Below are positions 33,101-44,130 of a stretch of 64,000 nt of DNA, piece by piece. A program made the translations under genes and the position numbers. The DNA is taken from assembly GCA_003427395.1 (NCBI GenBank), contig BFEA01000271.1, positions 1,973,799-2,037,798 on the forward strand, in the 5' to 3' direction. Below the pieces are notes generated by a model. That model worked only from the letters and a program-made list of their open reading frames with translations, was not told the DNA's origin and did no database searches. The stretch is from Chara braunii. Its lineage: Eukaryota > Streptophyta > Charophyceae > Charales > Characeae. The first letter of the stretch is position 1. Each line of letters starts with the position of its first letter.

Positions 33101-33450
33101 GTTGTTCTCCAGCAGGATGATGGCAAGGGCTACAGGCCCATAGAGTTTATGTCTGCATGACTGCTGTCGGAAAAGGTTGCTAACTCCACCTATGAAAGGG
33201 AGTTGTATGCCTTAGTCTGTGCACTAAACACATGGAAGCACTACTTATTAGGGAGACACTTTAGTGTGTACTCGGACCACTCTACTCTGAAGTGGATAAA
33301 GACACAACCTAGGCTCTCTGATAAGCTGGTACGATGGTCTGCGTTTATTGATACCTTCGATTTCGAATTGAAAAGGATCAAAGATAAGTCTAATGTAGTT
33401 GCAGATGCATTGTCCAGACGAAGTGATTTCTTCGGTGCAATTGTCTCCTA
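33050..33450 (+). pseudogene. Element C RNase H (stops)
   Basis: PFIVTTDASR then a stop at 33089, GIDVVLQQDDGKGYRPIEFM, a second stop, STYERELYALVCALNTWKHY (Glu), FSVYSDHSTLKWI (Asp), NVVADALSRRSDFFGA (last Asp). All catalytic acids are visible. Confidence 0.88.
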
Positions 33451-34966
33451 TTTGGATGTTGGGAGTGATTTGAAAGATAGAATTCGACAAGGATATGCTA
33501 CTGACCTAATTTGGAAGCCTATCATTGATGTCCTTGCAAAAGACCCAACTCTACTTCCCAACTACCGTATAACCGATGGTTTGCTTTTCTTGTTAGACAA
33601 AATTGAACAAAGATTGTGTATTCCTCACAAAGAAAAGATTAAAAGTCTGTTAATTACGGAATGTCACGATTTTGAGGGTCATTTTGGGGAATGTCACGAT
33701 TTTGAGGGTCATTTTGGATTCAAGAAAATTTACGCAGAGGTTAGGGAACACTTCGAATGGAAAGGATTAAAGGTAGACGTACTAGCTTACTGCGTACCTG
33801 TGTGGTGTATCAGAGAAACAAACCTTCACACGAGAATCCATCTGGTCTCCTGAAACCATTACCAATTCCGAGTGAACTAGGTGAGTCCATCTCAGTCGAT
33901 TTCATGAGCCTCACCAAGAGCCGTAATGGCAATAGTCAAGTAATGGTTGTTGTGGATCATTTCTCTAAATATGCCATGTTTATTCCCTTACCTACGGAAG
34001 CAAGAACTGAACTTGTGATCCAAAAGTTTCAGATGGGATGGGTGACTGAATATGGGTTTTCCCTATCCATTGTGTCTGATCGTGATGTAAGGTTCACAAG
34101 TATGCCATGGCAAAAGCTGATGGAAGCATACGGTACACGTTTGACCATGTCGTCAGGGCGACATTTTGAAACGAATGGACAAAGTGAGCAGATGAACCGA
34201 TTGTGCCAACAACTCTTGCACATGTATGTGAGACCCGATCAGATTGATTGGGATGAGAACTTACCCAAAATAGCCAGAGCATATAACAACAGTGTTCACA
34301 CCGCTATGGGTCATACACCAAATGCACTGCACAAGGGGTGAAAACCTAGGCGTCCCCTTGATGTATTACCGCGGGACCAGTTCCTTAGGTTACCTCCAGG
34401 GACACGAGAGTATGCAGTTTTGTTTCAAGAAGACATAAAGAAGGTAAAAGATAATTTAAAGAAAGCTCAGGACCAGATGATCGAACAAGCGAATAAACAT
34501 CGTCGACCATCTACATTTAAGGAAGGTGATTTCGTCTGGATAAAGTCCAAAGAGTTTTCCTTAGAAAAAGATGTGTCTCAAAAACTTCTGCCCGTCTATT
34601 TTGGACCCTGGGAAGTTCTCAAAGTAATATGAGATGCAGAGGGACCGTCTTATCGCATTGATATTCCCCCTCATCTCAAAACATATCCTGTCTTTCACGC
34701 GTCCAAACCGTTGCCCTATGTAGAAGTGAATGAATTTTCAAACAGACCCTCTATGATTCCGCCACCTATGGAAGGCAGATATGAGGTAGACAAAATCATA
34801 GAGCATGGTTACTTCTCTACGGGAGGACGCGGATGACCTCAGAAGCAGTTCAAGGTACGTTTTAAGTCTTAAGCACCATCTGAGGACAGATGGTTTAGTA
34901 AACGAGAACTACTTGAAACTTCTCCTAATATTGTCGCTGCTTATGAACGAGGGTTAAAGTCTTAAA
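33451..34966 (+). pseudogene. Element C integrase with chromodomain-like tail
   Basis: The zinc domain has a 30-bp in-frame duplication giving ECHDFEGHFG twice (33659-33718); its Cys pair reads RTCVVYQRNK, with Tyr in place of the second Cys. Core: SISVDFMSLTKSRN (D), VDHFSKYAMF, SIVSDRDVRFTS (D), RHFETNGQSEQMNR (E). GPY/F: LLPVYFGPWEVLKV, YPVFHASKPLPY. The tail resembles a chromodomain: YEVDKIIEHGYFSTGGRG and DRWFSKRELLETSPNIVAAY. Frame breaks or stops occur at about 33850, 34339, 34632 and 34836. Confidence 0.88.
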
Positions 34967-34989
34967 TATTATGCGGTGGAACTCGAAAA

Positions 34990-35003
34990 TGGGCCGGCAG
35001 GAA
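34990..35003 (+). promoter_or_regulatory. Sequence preceding the C 3' LTR, GGCCGGCAGGAA
   Basis: Where a polypurine tract is expected, the sequence is GGGCCGGCAGGAA. The same GGCCGGCGGG core precedes the LTRs of E2 (57152-57161) and E3 (44131-44140, minus). Confidence 0.6.
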
Positions 35004-36032
35004 TGTAGTAACCCTGTTCAGAAGTAGCCTAGGGCCCAGAACTCAGCCCCAGGCAACGCAGACCTGAGTTGGTCTGCGCTGGGTTGTGTGACCAAGACAC
35101 GCCCAGGCCCGAGTCTATCACATATGGTTGTGTGACCGAACGCTGCACACAAGAAATTCAAGGGCCAAAGTGAACTGTTGTCAAAGGTACCTCACCCAGG
35201 CCCTTGGTTGGATACACTCACTTGTTGTGCACAGGTACCCGAACAACATCCAGGCTGAAGGGAATTTGGTTTCAGAACAATCTGGGCCCTCGTTTGCATT
35301 GAGATCTGGACGACCGAGGGATGCAGCATCCGGGGTCCAGACCCGGCGTCAACGCTACATAAGCGCAGACTTCCTGGCTTTGACATTCATTCTGTCTTGC
35401 GTTGATGCTGACTTCACGCGTTGACTTCAACGCTGGCTCGACGCTGCGACGCTGGCATTGTGATTCGGTGAGGCGCTGCTGGTCCGGCATGGTGACTGAC
35501 TTGCACCTGTCTTCTTGGTATGCTAACGTGGCAGTTGCCATGCGCTATCGCTGATGTGGCTGCTGCCACGTGTATCATTGGCTGACGTGGCTGCTACCAC
35601 GTGTTGTTCTTCTATTTGGGGACGACGCGAAGCTACGTGACTTGTATTGCTGTTCTGATTATCGTCATTCGGGAGGAGATCGGGACTGTGGAGAGATCGT
35701 GGATACGTACCTGGTTGCCTTCATGTCGACATTGCTCCAGTGCTGATGAGGGACTGATTAGACGTGCCACGTGGCACATTGAGGTTACTTCAGATACTCG
35801 TTCAGACTATTGACTATCGAGGTGGTGATCGAGGAGGGAGCCCAAAGCAGGAGTGGGCCTTGTATTCATTTCCTCTCCTTTGTCTAATCTCCCTCCTCTC
35901 TCTTCGTCTGTGTATGATTATCTCATCTCATTCTGTCTGGATACGATTTTAACTATTGGTAATCATCAATTGGTTGACATTCATCCAGGCCTGCATTGTT
36001 CACGACTGTCTTCACGATCTGGGTTCATTGCA
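35004..36032 (+). repeat. 3' LTR of element C
   Basis: TGTAGTAACCC...GGGTTCATTGCA, 1,029 bp; the uninterrupted reference for the 5' LTR. It carries the same GACGTGG/CCACGTG motifs near 35525-35605. Confidence 0.93.
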
Positions 36033-36770
36033 AAATGCTGAAAATATATTAAAAAAAAGAATTAATTTCAAATAAACAAATTCTGGTTAAATTTATTCAA
36101 AATGAATTTTGGGGTATGAAAAGCGTGAAGTTTCAAAAGGAATTAAATATTTCCAAAGTTTGAGAATTTCGAAAGGAAATTTATTAAAATATACGAGAAA
36201 AGGAATTAAGTAAAATTATTTCCCAATTCCGAAAAGAAAAAAAAAAAAGAAATATCGAAAAAAAAAATTACTCAATTCTAACGTATTTTCAAAATTTTTG
36301 AAAAAAAATGAATGAAAAGTAGTTTCGAATTTCAAAGGAATATCGAATTACTCAATTCTAACATATTTTCAAAATTTTTGAAAAAAAATGAATGAAAAGT
36401 AGTTTCGAATTTCAAAGGAATATCGAAAAATAATTAATTAATTCCACATATTTCAAATTACAAAAAAAAAAACGTCAAAAAAAGAATTTAATTCATTTAA
36501 AAAGATTTTTGAATTACAAAAATTTCAAAAAAAAACTAATTAAAATTAATTTTGAATTCTGAAGAAGAAACGCCGAAAAAGAAGGATTAATCGTACGTAT
36601 TTTTGAAAATTTCAAAAAAGAAACTATTTTTGAAAAAGAAATGTCGAGAGAGATAGTTAATTAAGTATTTTCGAATTTACATGAATTTCAATTTGAGTTC
36701 TAAAAACAATAAATAAAAAAATAAATAAAGGAATAAATTAGTTTTGATGTAAATCGATTGATTGGGTGGT
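36033..36770. repeat. AT-rich DNA with 80-bp tandem duplication
   Basis: Continuation of the flank at 16663-16894 after the C insertion. Units 36266-36345 and 36346-36425 differ at one or two bases. No gene. Confidence 0.85.
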
Positions 36771-37560
36771 AGCGTGGTAGGTAGGGTAAAAAAAAAGGGG
36801 TTGCATGGGTAAATTGACGATGATGATGATGATGATGATGATGATGATAGTGATGGTGATGGGGGGGGAACGTGGGGGGAAAAGTCGCGCAAGGGGGGGG
36901 AAGTTGTGTAGCGCGTGGCGGGGGGTCGTGTGGAACTCGCGCGGGGTGCGGGTGGAGAGAATTGGGGGAAGGATCGGGGGAAGATCGGAGGGGGCGGAAG
37001 GTTGGGGTGGGGGTGTGCTGTCGGTGCGAATACCCTTACAAGGGTATCCGTCCTGGTTTTTGCAAACGCCTGAAAATAAGTTTGATTTTTGCAATACCGC
37101 ACGAAGCGTAGGTTGTGTCTGTAGTTTACGTTGACTAGATGGTTGACTAGAGTAGGGAGTGTGTGGGCATGCAAGCTTGAGGTGGGGCGTGATTTTATTA
37201 TTGATGATTGAAGGACCGGCGTGATCGCCGACCAAATTTTTTATTTTTGAATAAATCAGGGTTAAAGAGATTAGGTCTCGTTGATCGATGCGCTTGCTGT
37301 GACTCGTGTTTACGTGCGGAGGACGCCGGATGGTAGCGTTAGTTTTCGTGATAGGTTAGTAGGATAGACGATAGGGAGAAAAGGAGTTGCGTGGAGACAT
37401 GGCGGAAGGGGGGACGAAGTGAGGAGAGAAGTCGAGATCCCACTCGATCCTTAATGGAATAGAGTGGGATAAGGGTCGGGATAGCGGTTTTTGGATAGGG
37501 TGACTTCAATGGCATGGTTAGTTTTGGAATTAGTGGGGTAGGATAAGAGTTAGTAGAGAA
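36771..37560. other. Low-complexity region with (GAT)n
   Basis: A GAT microsatellite at 36819-36849 followed by G-rich sequence; the minus reading gives Ser/Ile and Pro runs with no domain. Might be the upstream end of element D, but no LTR boundary could be fixed. Confidence 0.5.
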
Positions 37561-39412
37561 AAGCACCGCACGGGGAAACGGTGAAGATGGGAATGGCGGG
37601 GCTGTGAAACGAAGAGTTCACTCGTTTCTTGATTAAATCGAGTGGAAGAAGATGGGATTTCGGGGTTTTGGAGTAGGGCGAAGTGAATGGCAACGGCGGA
37701 TTCGGGAATTAGTTGGTGGTTTCATCGGCATGGGCGATGAGAGCTGCACGTGAGAGATAGGATTATGAAAGTGGTCATGTATCTTCCTCGTTTTAGCGGA
37801 AGATTCATTCGGACTTTTGCCCGTACTATCGACAAACTCTCCCTAGGCTTGCGCACACGGCATCGGGATAGTAGCACTAGCTCGTAGCCGTACACACCAA
37901 CTCATCGAGATTGCATTATCATTTCCCCCCACAATCGCGGTCTCGTCGGTCGGATAATCCAATGACCGCGATTGCAGTATCCGCTATTCTGGTCACTCCT
38001 GTTCACCTGCAGTCTAAGAGCGAAGTTCTATTGAACGACGATTTGCTGCTAGTCGGCGCGTCCAGGATCTAGCGGGAGCACTGACCTTATTCATAGTTGC
38101 CGCCAACTGCACCCCTCCCTCCTCTTTGCGTGGTAAGTGGTAATCTGGGATGGCTTCTCCATCGCAGCTGAGGTAGCAGTATGCGTGGTCATTGGAGGGC
38201 TTGCAAGTTACCTCCCCGACTGCTGGGAGTTGTGTAACGATAGTCTGGTGTTAAATAGAAGGGAGAGGTTGTGAGAGGGCATACTTACCTGCTAGTTGTA
38301 CTACCTGTCCTACAAACCGTGGGAGAGAGGGGTCAGCTACTGAACTGAAGACTTATTCGTTGACTTCTGGCGTTGTTGGTGTTGAAGCGGATGGAGTTAG
38401 GCCGGCCGCGAGATCGCTAGAGTACCTATTAATGAGTATGCCATTCCTTTCATCAGCCTGTGCAGCAGTAGGCTAGTCGTGAAGGTGCAGGCCTGGCTAT
38501 TTAGCTGGTATATTGTCCATGCTGCCGCACGGAGACGCAAGGAAGACTTACCAGTTGGTCGGTGCGAGGCTCGTCATGCCAGGCAGAGTAACGTGAGTCC
38601 AGCCGTCGCACGGGCAGTTATTAGGGTTTGGCGAGGGCATCAACCAGCATTTGCGTGCACTCCGTCTGCTGCATGGCCAGCTGGGTTACGCTGTTGCCTC
38701 ACTACTGAGATAAAGGGAGTTGTGTGTTTGACTCCACTGGCCGTAGTCTGAGGCAGGGGCCAATGAGGTTTGGGTTATGAAGTTGTGGAAAAAGCTGAGA
38801 TCTTTTGAAAGGTGAGGGTTTGTTATTACAAAAGGGAGAGTCGCCTGGGAGCAACATTTAGTGGTTGACTTCAGTTTTTGACCAAGTTCCTGTTGTGTTT
38901 TGGCCACCATTGTGGGGCCCTCAGGCGCATCAAGGCAACAAGGCCCTCTTGCGCGAGTCTGAGAGCACCCCCCTTGTATCTGAGAGTTTTAGGTTGTCTT
39001 CTTCTGTCTTTCTGAATCTAAGTATGGTCTATTGGTTCTAAGAGGAAGGCCGCAGTCGGGATTGCAACCCGTAGGACCGCAGCAAGACTCTGTGGGGAGT
39101 CTGCCCACCGATTGTGGGAGCTCTACCGGAACCTAGGCGAGGTTCCGGAGGCAAGGAACTGACAAGTATACCTTTCCCCATCTATATGACCCCACTATAC
39201 CCCTGTTTGACTACTTCCTTAGTTTGACTGAATGTATGCTTGTGTTTCCCCTATGATTTTGCTTTCGTTCAGGATTAATAAGACTGAGTGGAAAGAATAT
39301 GTGTGAAAAACTTAAGTTTCTCTTTATTCTAACTGAAAGCAGACTAAGGGATGAACCGGGAGAAGGTGGGAGGAAGGCAATTTGCATGCGTTTGACCGGG
39401 TCAACCAAGGAC
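37561..39412. other. Gene-free region
   Basis: No ORF with a recognisable domain on either strand. One perfect 11-bp inverted repeat CAATCGCGGTC ... GACCGCGATTG (37932-37942 and 37964-37974). Its relation to neighbouring elements is unknown. Confidence 0.5.
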
Positions 39413-40030
39413 TGGGCATTGTTTCTGAGCTGAATGGCCCAAGGCTATGTTTAATTGACTATTTTCTGAAGGGCCAGACATTGTTTCTAAGCTGAATGGC
39501 CTGGTTGCTCTGTTTATTTATGAGGGTTTGCCTGGCTGAAGGGTTTAATCTCTTGTTCCATTTAGAGGGAGGATTTCTGGTCTAAGGCTAAGCATTGTTT
39601 CTAAGCTGAATGGTTTAGCCTAAAAAACACGCACAGAAGTTAAATTGAGAATAACAGGAAGTACTTTACCTATATTTGCATGTGAACTTGCAGTTGGACA
39701 TTGTTTCGAAGCTGAATGGTCCAACACTAAGCCATATCATTAAGAAAAAAAAGGAAAGTACTAAATAAAATTGAAACTAATCCGGGCAAGCTGAGCATTG
39801 TTTCTAAGTTGAATGGCTCAGTCCCCTGCCCATATTTTCATATTCCTTTTTGAAAACAAAGTCGGGAAATTATTAAACTTTGGATATTAAACAGTTCAGG
39901 GCGACTAAACATTGTTTCTAAGTTGAATGGTCTAGTCATATGCCCAAAAAAAAGAATAGTAGTTGTGCAACCTGTTCGTGTATATCCTAAAGGCATGCTA
40001 GACATTGTTTCTAAGTTGAATGGTCTAGCA
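39413..40030 (+). repeat. Array of seven hairpins with conserved loop and covarying stems
   Basis: The core ATTGTTTCTRAGYTGAATG (one copy TTTCGAAG) occurs seven times; its flanks are different in each copy but complementary: TGGGC/GCCCA (39413-39441), CCAGAC/GCCTGG (39474-39504), AGGCTAAGC/GTTTAGCCT (39585-39621), GTTGGAC/GTCCAAC (39693-39725), CTGAGC/GCTCAG (39791-39821), GACTAAAC/GTCTAGTC (39903-39937), TGCTAGAC/GTCTAGCA (39996-40030). ATT/AAT inside the core extend each stem, leaving a 12-base loop and one bulged G. Spacers of about 30-80 bp are unrelated. No neighbouring gene is recognised. Confidence 0.85.
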
Positions 40031-40264
40031 CTACGCTATATAAGTTGGGTACAAGGGTTAAATCATCTGAAAGATTCATGAACTATCTATGAGGATTTTG
40101 ACTTGGGGATGGTGAGAGTACTTGCTCCTTGTGGTTTGGCCTTGCATGTGACTGAGTGAGATTACTACTTGGTCTGAGTTTAAGTTTGATAGGTAGTTGC
40201 TTTAGAGCCATAGGAGTTGGTTTCAATTCCTGCATTTTCTGAGGACTTTTATATACTTGGTCTT

Positions 40265-40800
40265 GTATAAATCTTGGTAAGCCACTTTCACTACGGGAAG
40301 CGCTGCCGAAATTTCTACAAACCCAAGGAGTTAGTCAGATTTTGTCCTTTTCAGGTCCAATTTTTTCTGACTTTTTGGCTTAGTAAAAATCTGGAAAGCC
40401 TCCTTTTCTAAAGGGAGTGCTGCCCAATTTTTTGCCAATCCAGGGAGCTAGACAAAATTGGACCTTGAGAAGTCAAAGTCACTTCAAATTCTGAACTTAG
40501 CTTTTGTATAAATCTTGGAATAAGCACTTTCTCTACGAAAAGCGCTGCCAAAATTTCTACAAATCTAAGGGGTCAATGAAACTTTTGTCTTGAAGTCGAA
40601 CTCAAGTCTAGCCTCTGAGTTCCTATCTGACTTAGTATAAATATGAGAAATCTACCTTTCTAAAAGGGATGCTGCCCATAATTAAAATTTGGTTCTTGTT
40701 TTCATATTTGAGTTATTATAAATTCTGGAAAGGCACCTTTCCTACGGGAAGCGCTGCCGAATTTTTTTTAGTTTAGAGGAGTTAGATTATATTTTGACAG
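40265..40800 (+). repeat. Five copies of a second structured repeat
   Basis: Units start at TATAAATCTTGG-like sequence near 40265, 40382, 40505, 40634 and 40716. Each has a CTTTC..CTA..GGGAAG- or CCTTT..AAAGG-like hairpin followed by GCGCTGCC or TGCTGCC, then most have TTTCTACAAA-like sequence and GGAGTTAG. Outer CTTGG/CCAAG in the first unit becomes CTGG/CCAG in the second. It directly follows the seven-hairpin array. Confidence 0.7.
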
Positions 40801-42249
40801 GTGGCAATTCTGACAATCCACTCTGTATAGAATAGATTCTACCAGAGGTCTATCTTTTCGTTAGATACTAACTTAGGGGTAGACTCATGATTAGTTACAT
40901 AAGATGATTCTTGGTTAAATCGTGACATGGAGATTACCTTGGATTTGGACTCATAGATTTAGTTTGGGGATTGGCCTGTCTTGTGGTACAGGTCCTCTTG
41001 AACGTTTGATTCGAAGTCAGGACTAGATTCAGCTTGATCCTACAAGGATCACCTTCTGTTATCATTGATAAAAGGTCGGTTGCCGATTTGTCGATTTACG
41101 ACTCAACTCCAATCCACTCTCGCCACTCAACCTAAAGGCTTTAGCCTTGTGATTTGAACTGTTTTGTTGTGTTTTCGCCCGGACTTTATTTGAATGGCCA
41201 TTTAAGAAAAGTACTGAGTATTTTATTTTGAGGAGTTGCACAAGAGTGAGGCTTGCATGGCTAAAGCAACGGGTGTGAGTGCAGCGAATGGTTGAAGTTG
41301 ACCCCTCGTAGTGCATGGACGTTTGGTTGATTCTTTGATGTGATTGCAGATATGTTTGGTGATTCGTACGTTGGATTTGACTGTCTGCGCTCACATACAT
41401 ATATATGGCTGATATGAGTCCCATTGTGATTGTGAGAAGTGATCTTCACATAAGTAAACCCTCTCTCTATATACGTAAATACATATGTCTTGAGTGTTTC
41501 GTGCGGCTACTGTGACCGCGCATAAGGGTTAAACAGATTATCTTTTTGAGAGAGAAGGGAGATGCTCTTTTATCCTTTGCTCTTTAAAAGTTTCTATGGT
41601 TGGACGTTATAGTCCGCGGTAACCGTCAAAGTCAACCCCCTTGATTTCTCTCCAGGCCCTAGATGAAGGAGTTGGTCTCCAGGGCGATAAGAGACGATTG
41701 CCACCACATGTATGAACCTGTGTACCATCCACTCTCCGCAGGGTGCAGAAGAGAGTGTGGTTCTCAACCGCACTTGGCGGTTATCCATCGTCAAGAGACC
41801 GGTCCCTCAAGGCGCGTGTCAGCTGACACTTGAGTGTCGAACGCGACCCTTGAGATTAACGAGGATCGCATAAGTATGGGTACTACATAGTACGCCATCA
41901 TTAGGACCGCTTGCGTACACTTGCATTGCGAGTCAATATGAGTTAGCCCTGCGTCCGCGCGATTTTATACCAAGTCTTGCGCGCGATGCCTATCCGATTT
42001 TCGCATCGGAGAGTTATGGGATGACTACTAAGGGACTAGGAGTGTTGTCGCGTTGTTTGTTCAGTGTCGTTCTGTATATGTATATGTACGTGTGTGTGTG
42101 TGTTTTTATTTTTATGTTCTTTATAGTGGTGTGTGCGCGGCGTGTGGGATGCGTCCTAGTCGACCGACGACGAGTCGCGCTTGGGACCTCAGCCCCCCAA
42201 GATGCCAGTTCGTGTGCGGGTTCGATAGAGGCGTAATACCGTGCGTACC
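40801..42249. other. Gene-free region
   Basis: No ORF with a recognisable domain, and no tRNA or rRNA that I can identify. The stretch 41590-42240 is more GC-balanced and lacks simple repeats, so it may be the body of an unclassified element. Confidence 0.45.
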
Positions 42250-43264
42250 TCCTATGCTATAGCAAACGAGAAACGCCCTTGGCTGGTCCACCTCTGCGAT
42301 TGCAACTGATTAGCTTTCATACTGTGGACTGGTAGCTCGGCGGGGATACGCCCACCGAAGGGAAGTGACAGTTCCTGTAAGGTAGCTCGCGAAGGTCCTA
42401 TCCTATCGTAGGGGTTCACGAGAGGTATGGTTTGCGCACTCGGCCAAAGCGGCTTGCGGAAGCCCCATGATGTATAATTGTGACGAGGATTAAGACCAAC
42501 TCTTGCGTGACACGGTCGGGAGGGTCCTGCGCTGCCTTGTGCAGTGCCGAACCGATGCGCTCGACAGCGTAGTTGGGGATCGAGGGGGAATCGAGGGAGT
42601 CGGGGTTGGAGGAGGGACTTGGGTGGGCAGGCAGGAAGAAGGTGGGGGAAGCGGGAGCGGGGTCGGGATCCGAAAGTAGGGAGGGGGAAGAGCGGCGAGG
42701 GCGGGGAGGAAGGACGGCGCGNNNNNNNNNNNNNNNNNNNNNNNNNNNNNNNNNNNNNNNNNNNNNNNNNNNNNNNNNNNNNNNNNNNNNNNNNNNNNNN
42801 NNNNNNNNNNNNNNNNNNNNNNNNNNNNNNNNNNNNNNNNNNNNNNNNNNNNNNNNNNNNNNNGGGGGGGGGGAAGATCATCGGGGGTCGGGGGGGAGAA
42901 GAAAAGAAGAAGAGGAAGACAAGGAAAAGAAGAAGAAGAAGAAGAAGAAGAAGACGAAGAAGAAAATAACGAAGAGAGAAGAAGAAGAAAAAAAAAAAAA
43001 ATAGAAAAGAAAATTGTCGTCGATTACTTACCTGCGTGGAGGTAGCAACGACGAGGATGGCACGACGCGGCGACGAGGACGACGATGGCGACATGGCACG
43101 ACGACGAAGATCGCGACGGTGACGATGATGGCGTGGTACGACGACGACGATGATGACGTGGCACGACGACGATGATCACGATGATGACGTGGCACTATGA
43201 CGACGATCGCGACGATGATGCTGATGATGGCCAAGTGGTGACGACGAAGCAGGGTGGGTCGGGC
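42250..43264 (-). other. Probable leader of element F: simple repeats and gap
   Basis: Lies on the minus strand just downstream of a primer binding site. It holds a GAA-rich tract (about 42896-42990), a GAC/GAT array with repeated TGACGTGGCACGACGACG (43080-43200), and the gap. Predicted Ser/Phe-rich readings are composition effects. Confidence 0.5.
42722..42863. other. Assembly gap (142 N)
   Basis: Run of N in G-rich/GAA-rich low-complexity sequence. Confidence 0.99.
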
Positions 43265-43287
43265 GGGTTCAAAACCCTCCGATACCA
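43265..43287 (-). promoter_or_regulatory. Long primer binding site, initiator tRNA-Met type (element F)
   Basis: The minus strand reads TGGTATCGGAGGGTTTTGAA followed by CCC, matching the acceptor end and part of the T arm of initiator tRNA-Met. It follows the LTR end by about three bases. Confidence 0.7.
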
Positions 43288-43290
43288 GTG

Positions 43291-44129
43291 TGACGAGTGC
43301 GAGGCTGAGGGAGACACGGGGAGCCGAGGCAGAGGGGAGAGAGAGAGAGAGAGTGATAGCACACACACACACTTACTCACTCGACATGACTGAGGGACTC
43401 GACGGACGCAGATACAGTGGCAAAGACACAAAGTCGAAGTCTTGGATGTCGAAACAGGGGCAAGTCCCATTGAGTACGAGTACACCAACTGAAAACTAGT
43501 CCGAGACTGGTCCCCGTACCGTACGGGGAGCCGGTATAAGTACCGTTGACACGTACGGTACCAGGGGCATTTCTGCAAAGGCCCCGAGGAAATGCGGTAT
43601 TTGAAAGTGGCGCCCGAATTGCAGCATGGCGCCAGTTGTCCAAAATCCTACGGTACCAAAGGAGGGGTTTGGAAAAAGGGTGCCAGGCCAAAAACGGGAT
43701 GCAGCCGAAACAGCAAAAAGATAGACCAGGGATCGAGCCCTAGCAGAGTCCGTAACAGTACCGCTGACTAAGCGAAGTTGGACTCACCACTTGCCCACTT
43801 GCCTCTGACTGAACATGAGAATTTCTCGAAAGGCCACTTTCGGACCTTCCAGGAGTCTGTGGACTCGGCCTTTCGGAAGTGTAGCAACTACGACCTTGAC
43901 CTTTCATAACTACAATAGCTATGACCCCTGCTTCGAAAGGTCAAGTTCAAGAACCGACAACTACTCAACCCTACGACAGACAACTTCCAACTACTAACAC
44001 ACAGGTCACGGGTTCCAGACACAGAGGGTCGACTCGATACTGTACACAGGTAAGGTCAAGTAACGTAAGGGCTGGGGATCGAGCCCTGGGATCCGCATCT
44101 GTGACTGCAAAAGGTTAAAACCATTTGAC
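43291..44129 (-). repeat. LTR shared by relic E3 and element F
   Basis: Minus orientation. The 5' part (44129 to about 43785) is diverged but clearly homologous to the E2 LTR: CCCAGGGCTCGATCC-like, the Cys-Pro GACCTTTC repeats, and CACTTGCCCACTTGCCTCTG on the plus strand. It begins next to GGCCGGCGGG at the end of E3 integrase and ends next to the F primer site. Microsatellites (GA)n and (CA)n lie at 43337-43376. Confidence 0.65.
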
Positions 44130-44130
44130 T

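Larger units (their letters stand above)
16895..36032 (+). mobile_element. Element C: Ty3/gypsy retrotransposon with both LTRs, hosting nested insertions
   Basis: 5' LTR 16895-19153, primer site 19157, long leader, gag, protease, RT, RNase H, integrase with chromodomain-like tail, 3' LTR 35004-36032. Both LTRs start TGTAGTAACCCTG and end GGGTTCATTGCA. The flanks are AAAT (16891-16894) and AAAT (36033-36036), a possible 4-bp target duplication, and both flanks belong to the same AT-rich DNA. Element B splits gag, and a 1.2 kb insertion sits in the 5' LTR. The pol has multiple stops, so it is inactive. Confidence 0.88.

Noticed and set aside
37200-37245. Possible primer binding site of element D (minus TTTGGTCGGCGATCACGCC)
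   Set aside because: It resembles initiator tRNA-Met only over TTTGGT and no LTR end is visible beside it.
39413-40030. Reading the hairpin array as a CRISPR array or integron
   Set aside because: Repeats have variable stems, spacers are of uneven length, there are no cas or integrase-of-integron genes, and the context is eukaryotic.
41590-42540. Possible rRNA-like or tRNA-like sequence
   Set aside because: Several short phrases looked structured, but no recognisable rRNA core or tRNA cloverleaf could be built.
42250-43094. 280-residue minus-strand frame across the large gap
   Set aside because: It counts N as coding and consists of Phe/Leu/Arg/Pro runs from GAA- and G-rich sequence.
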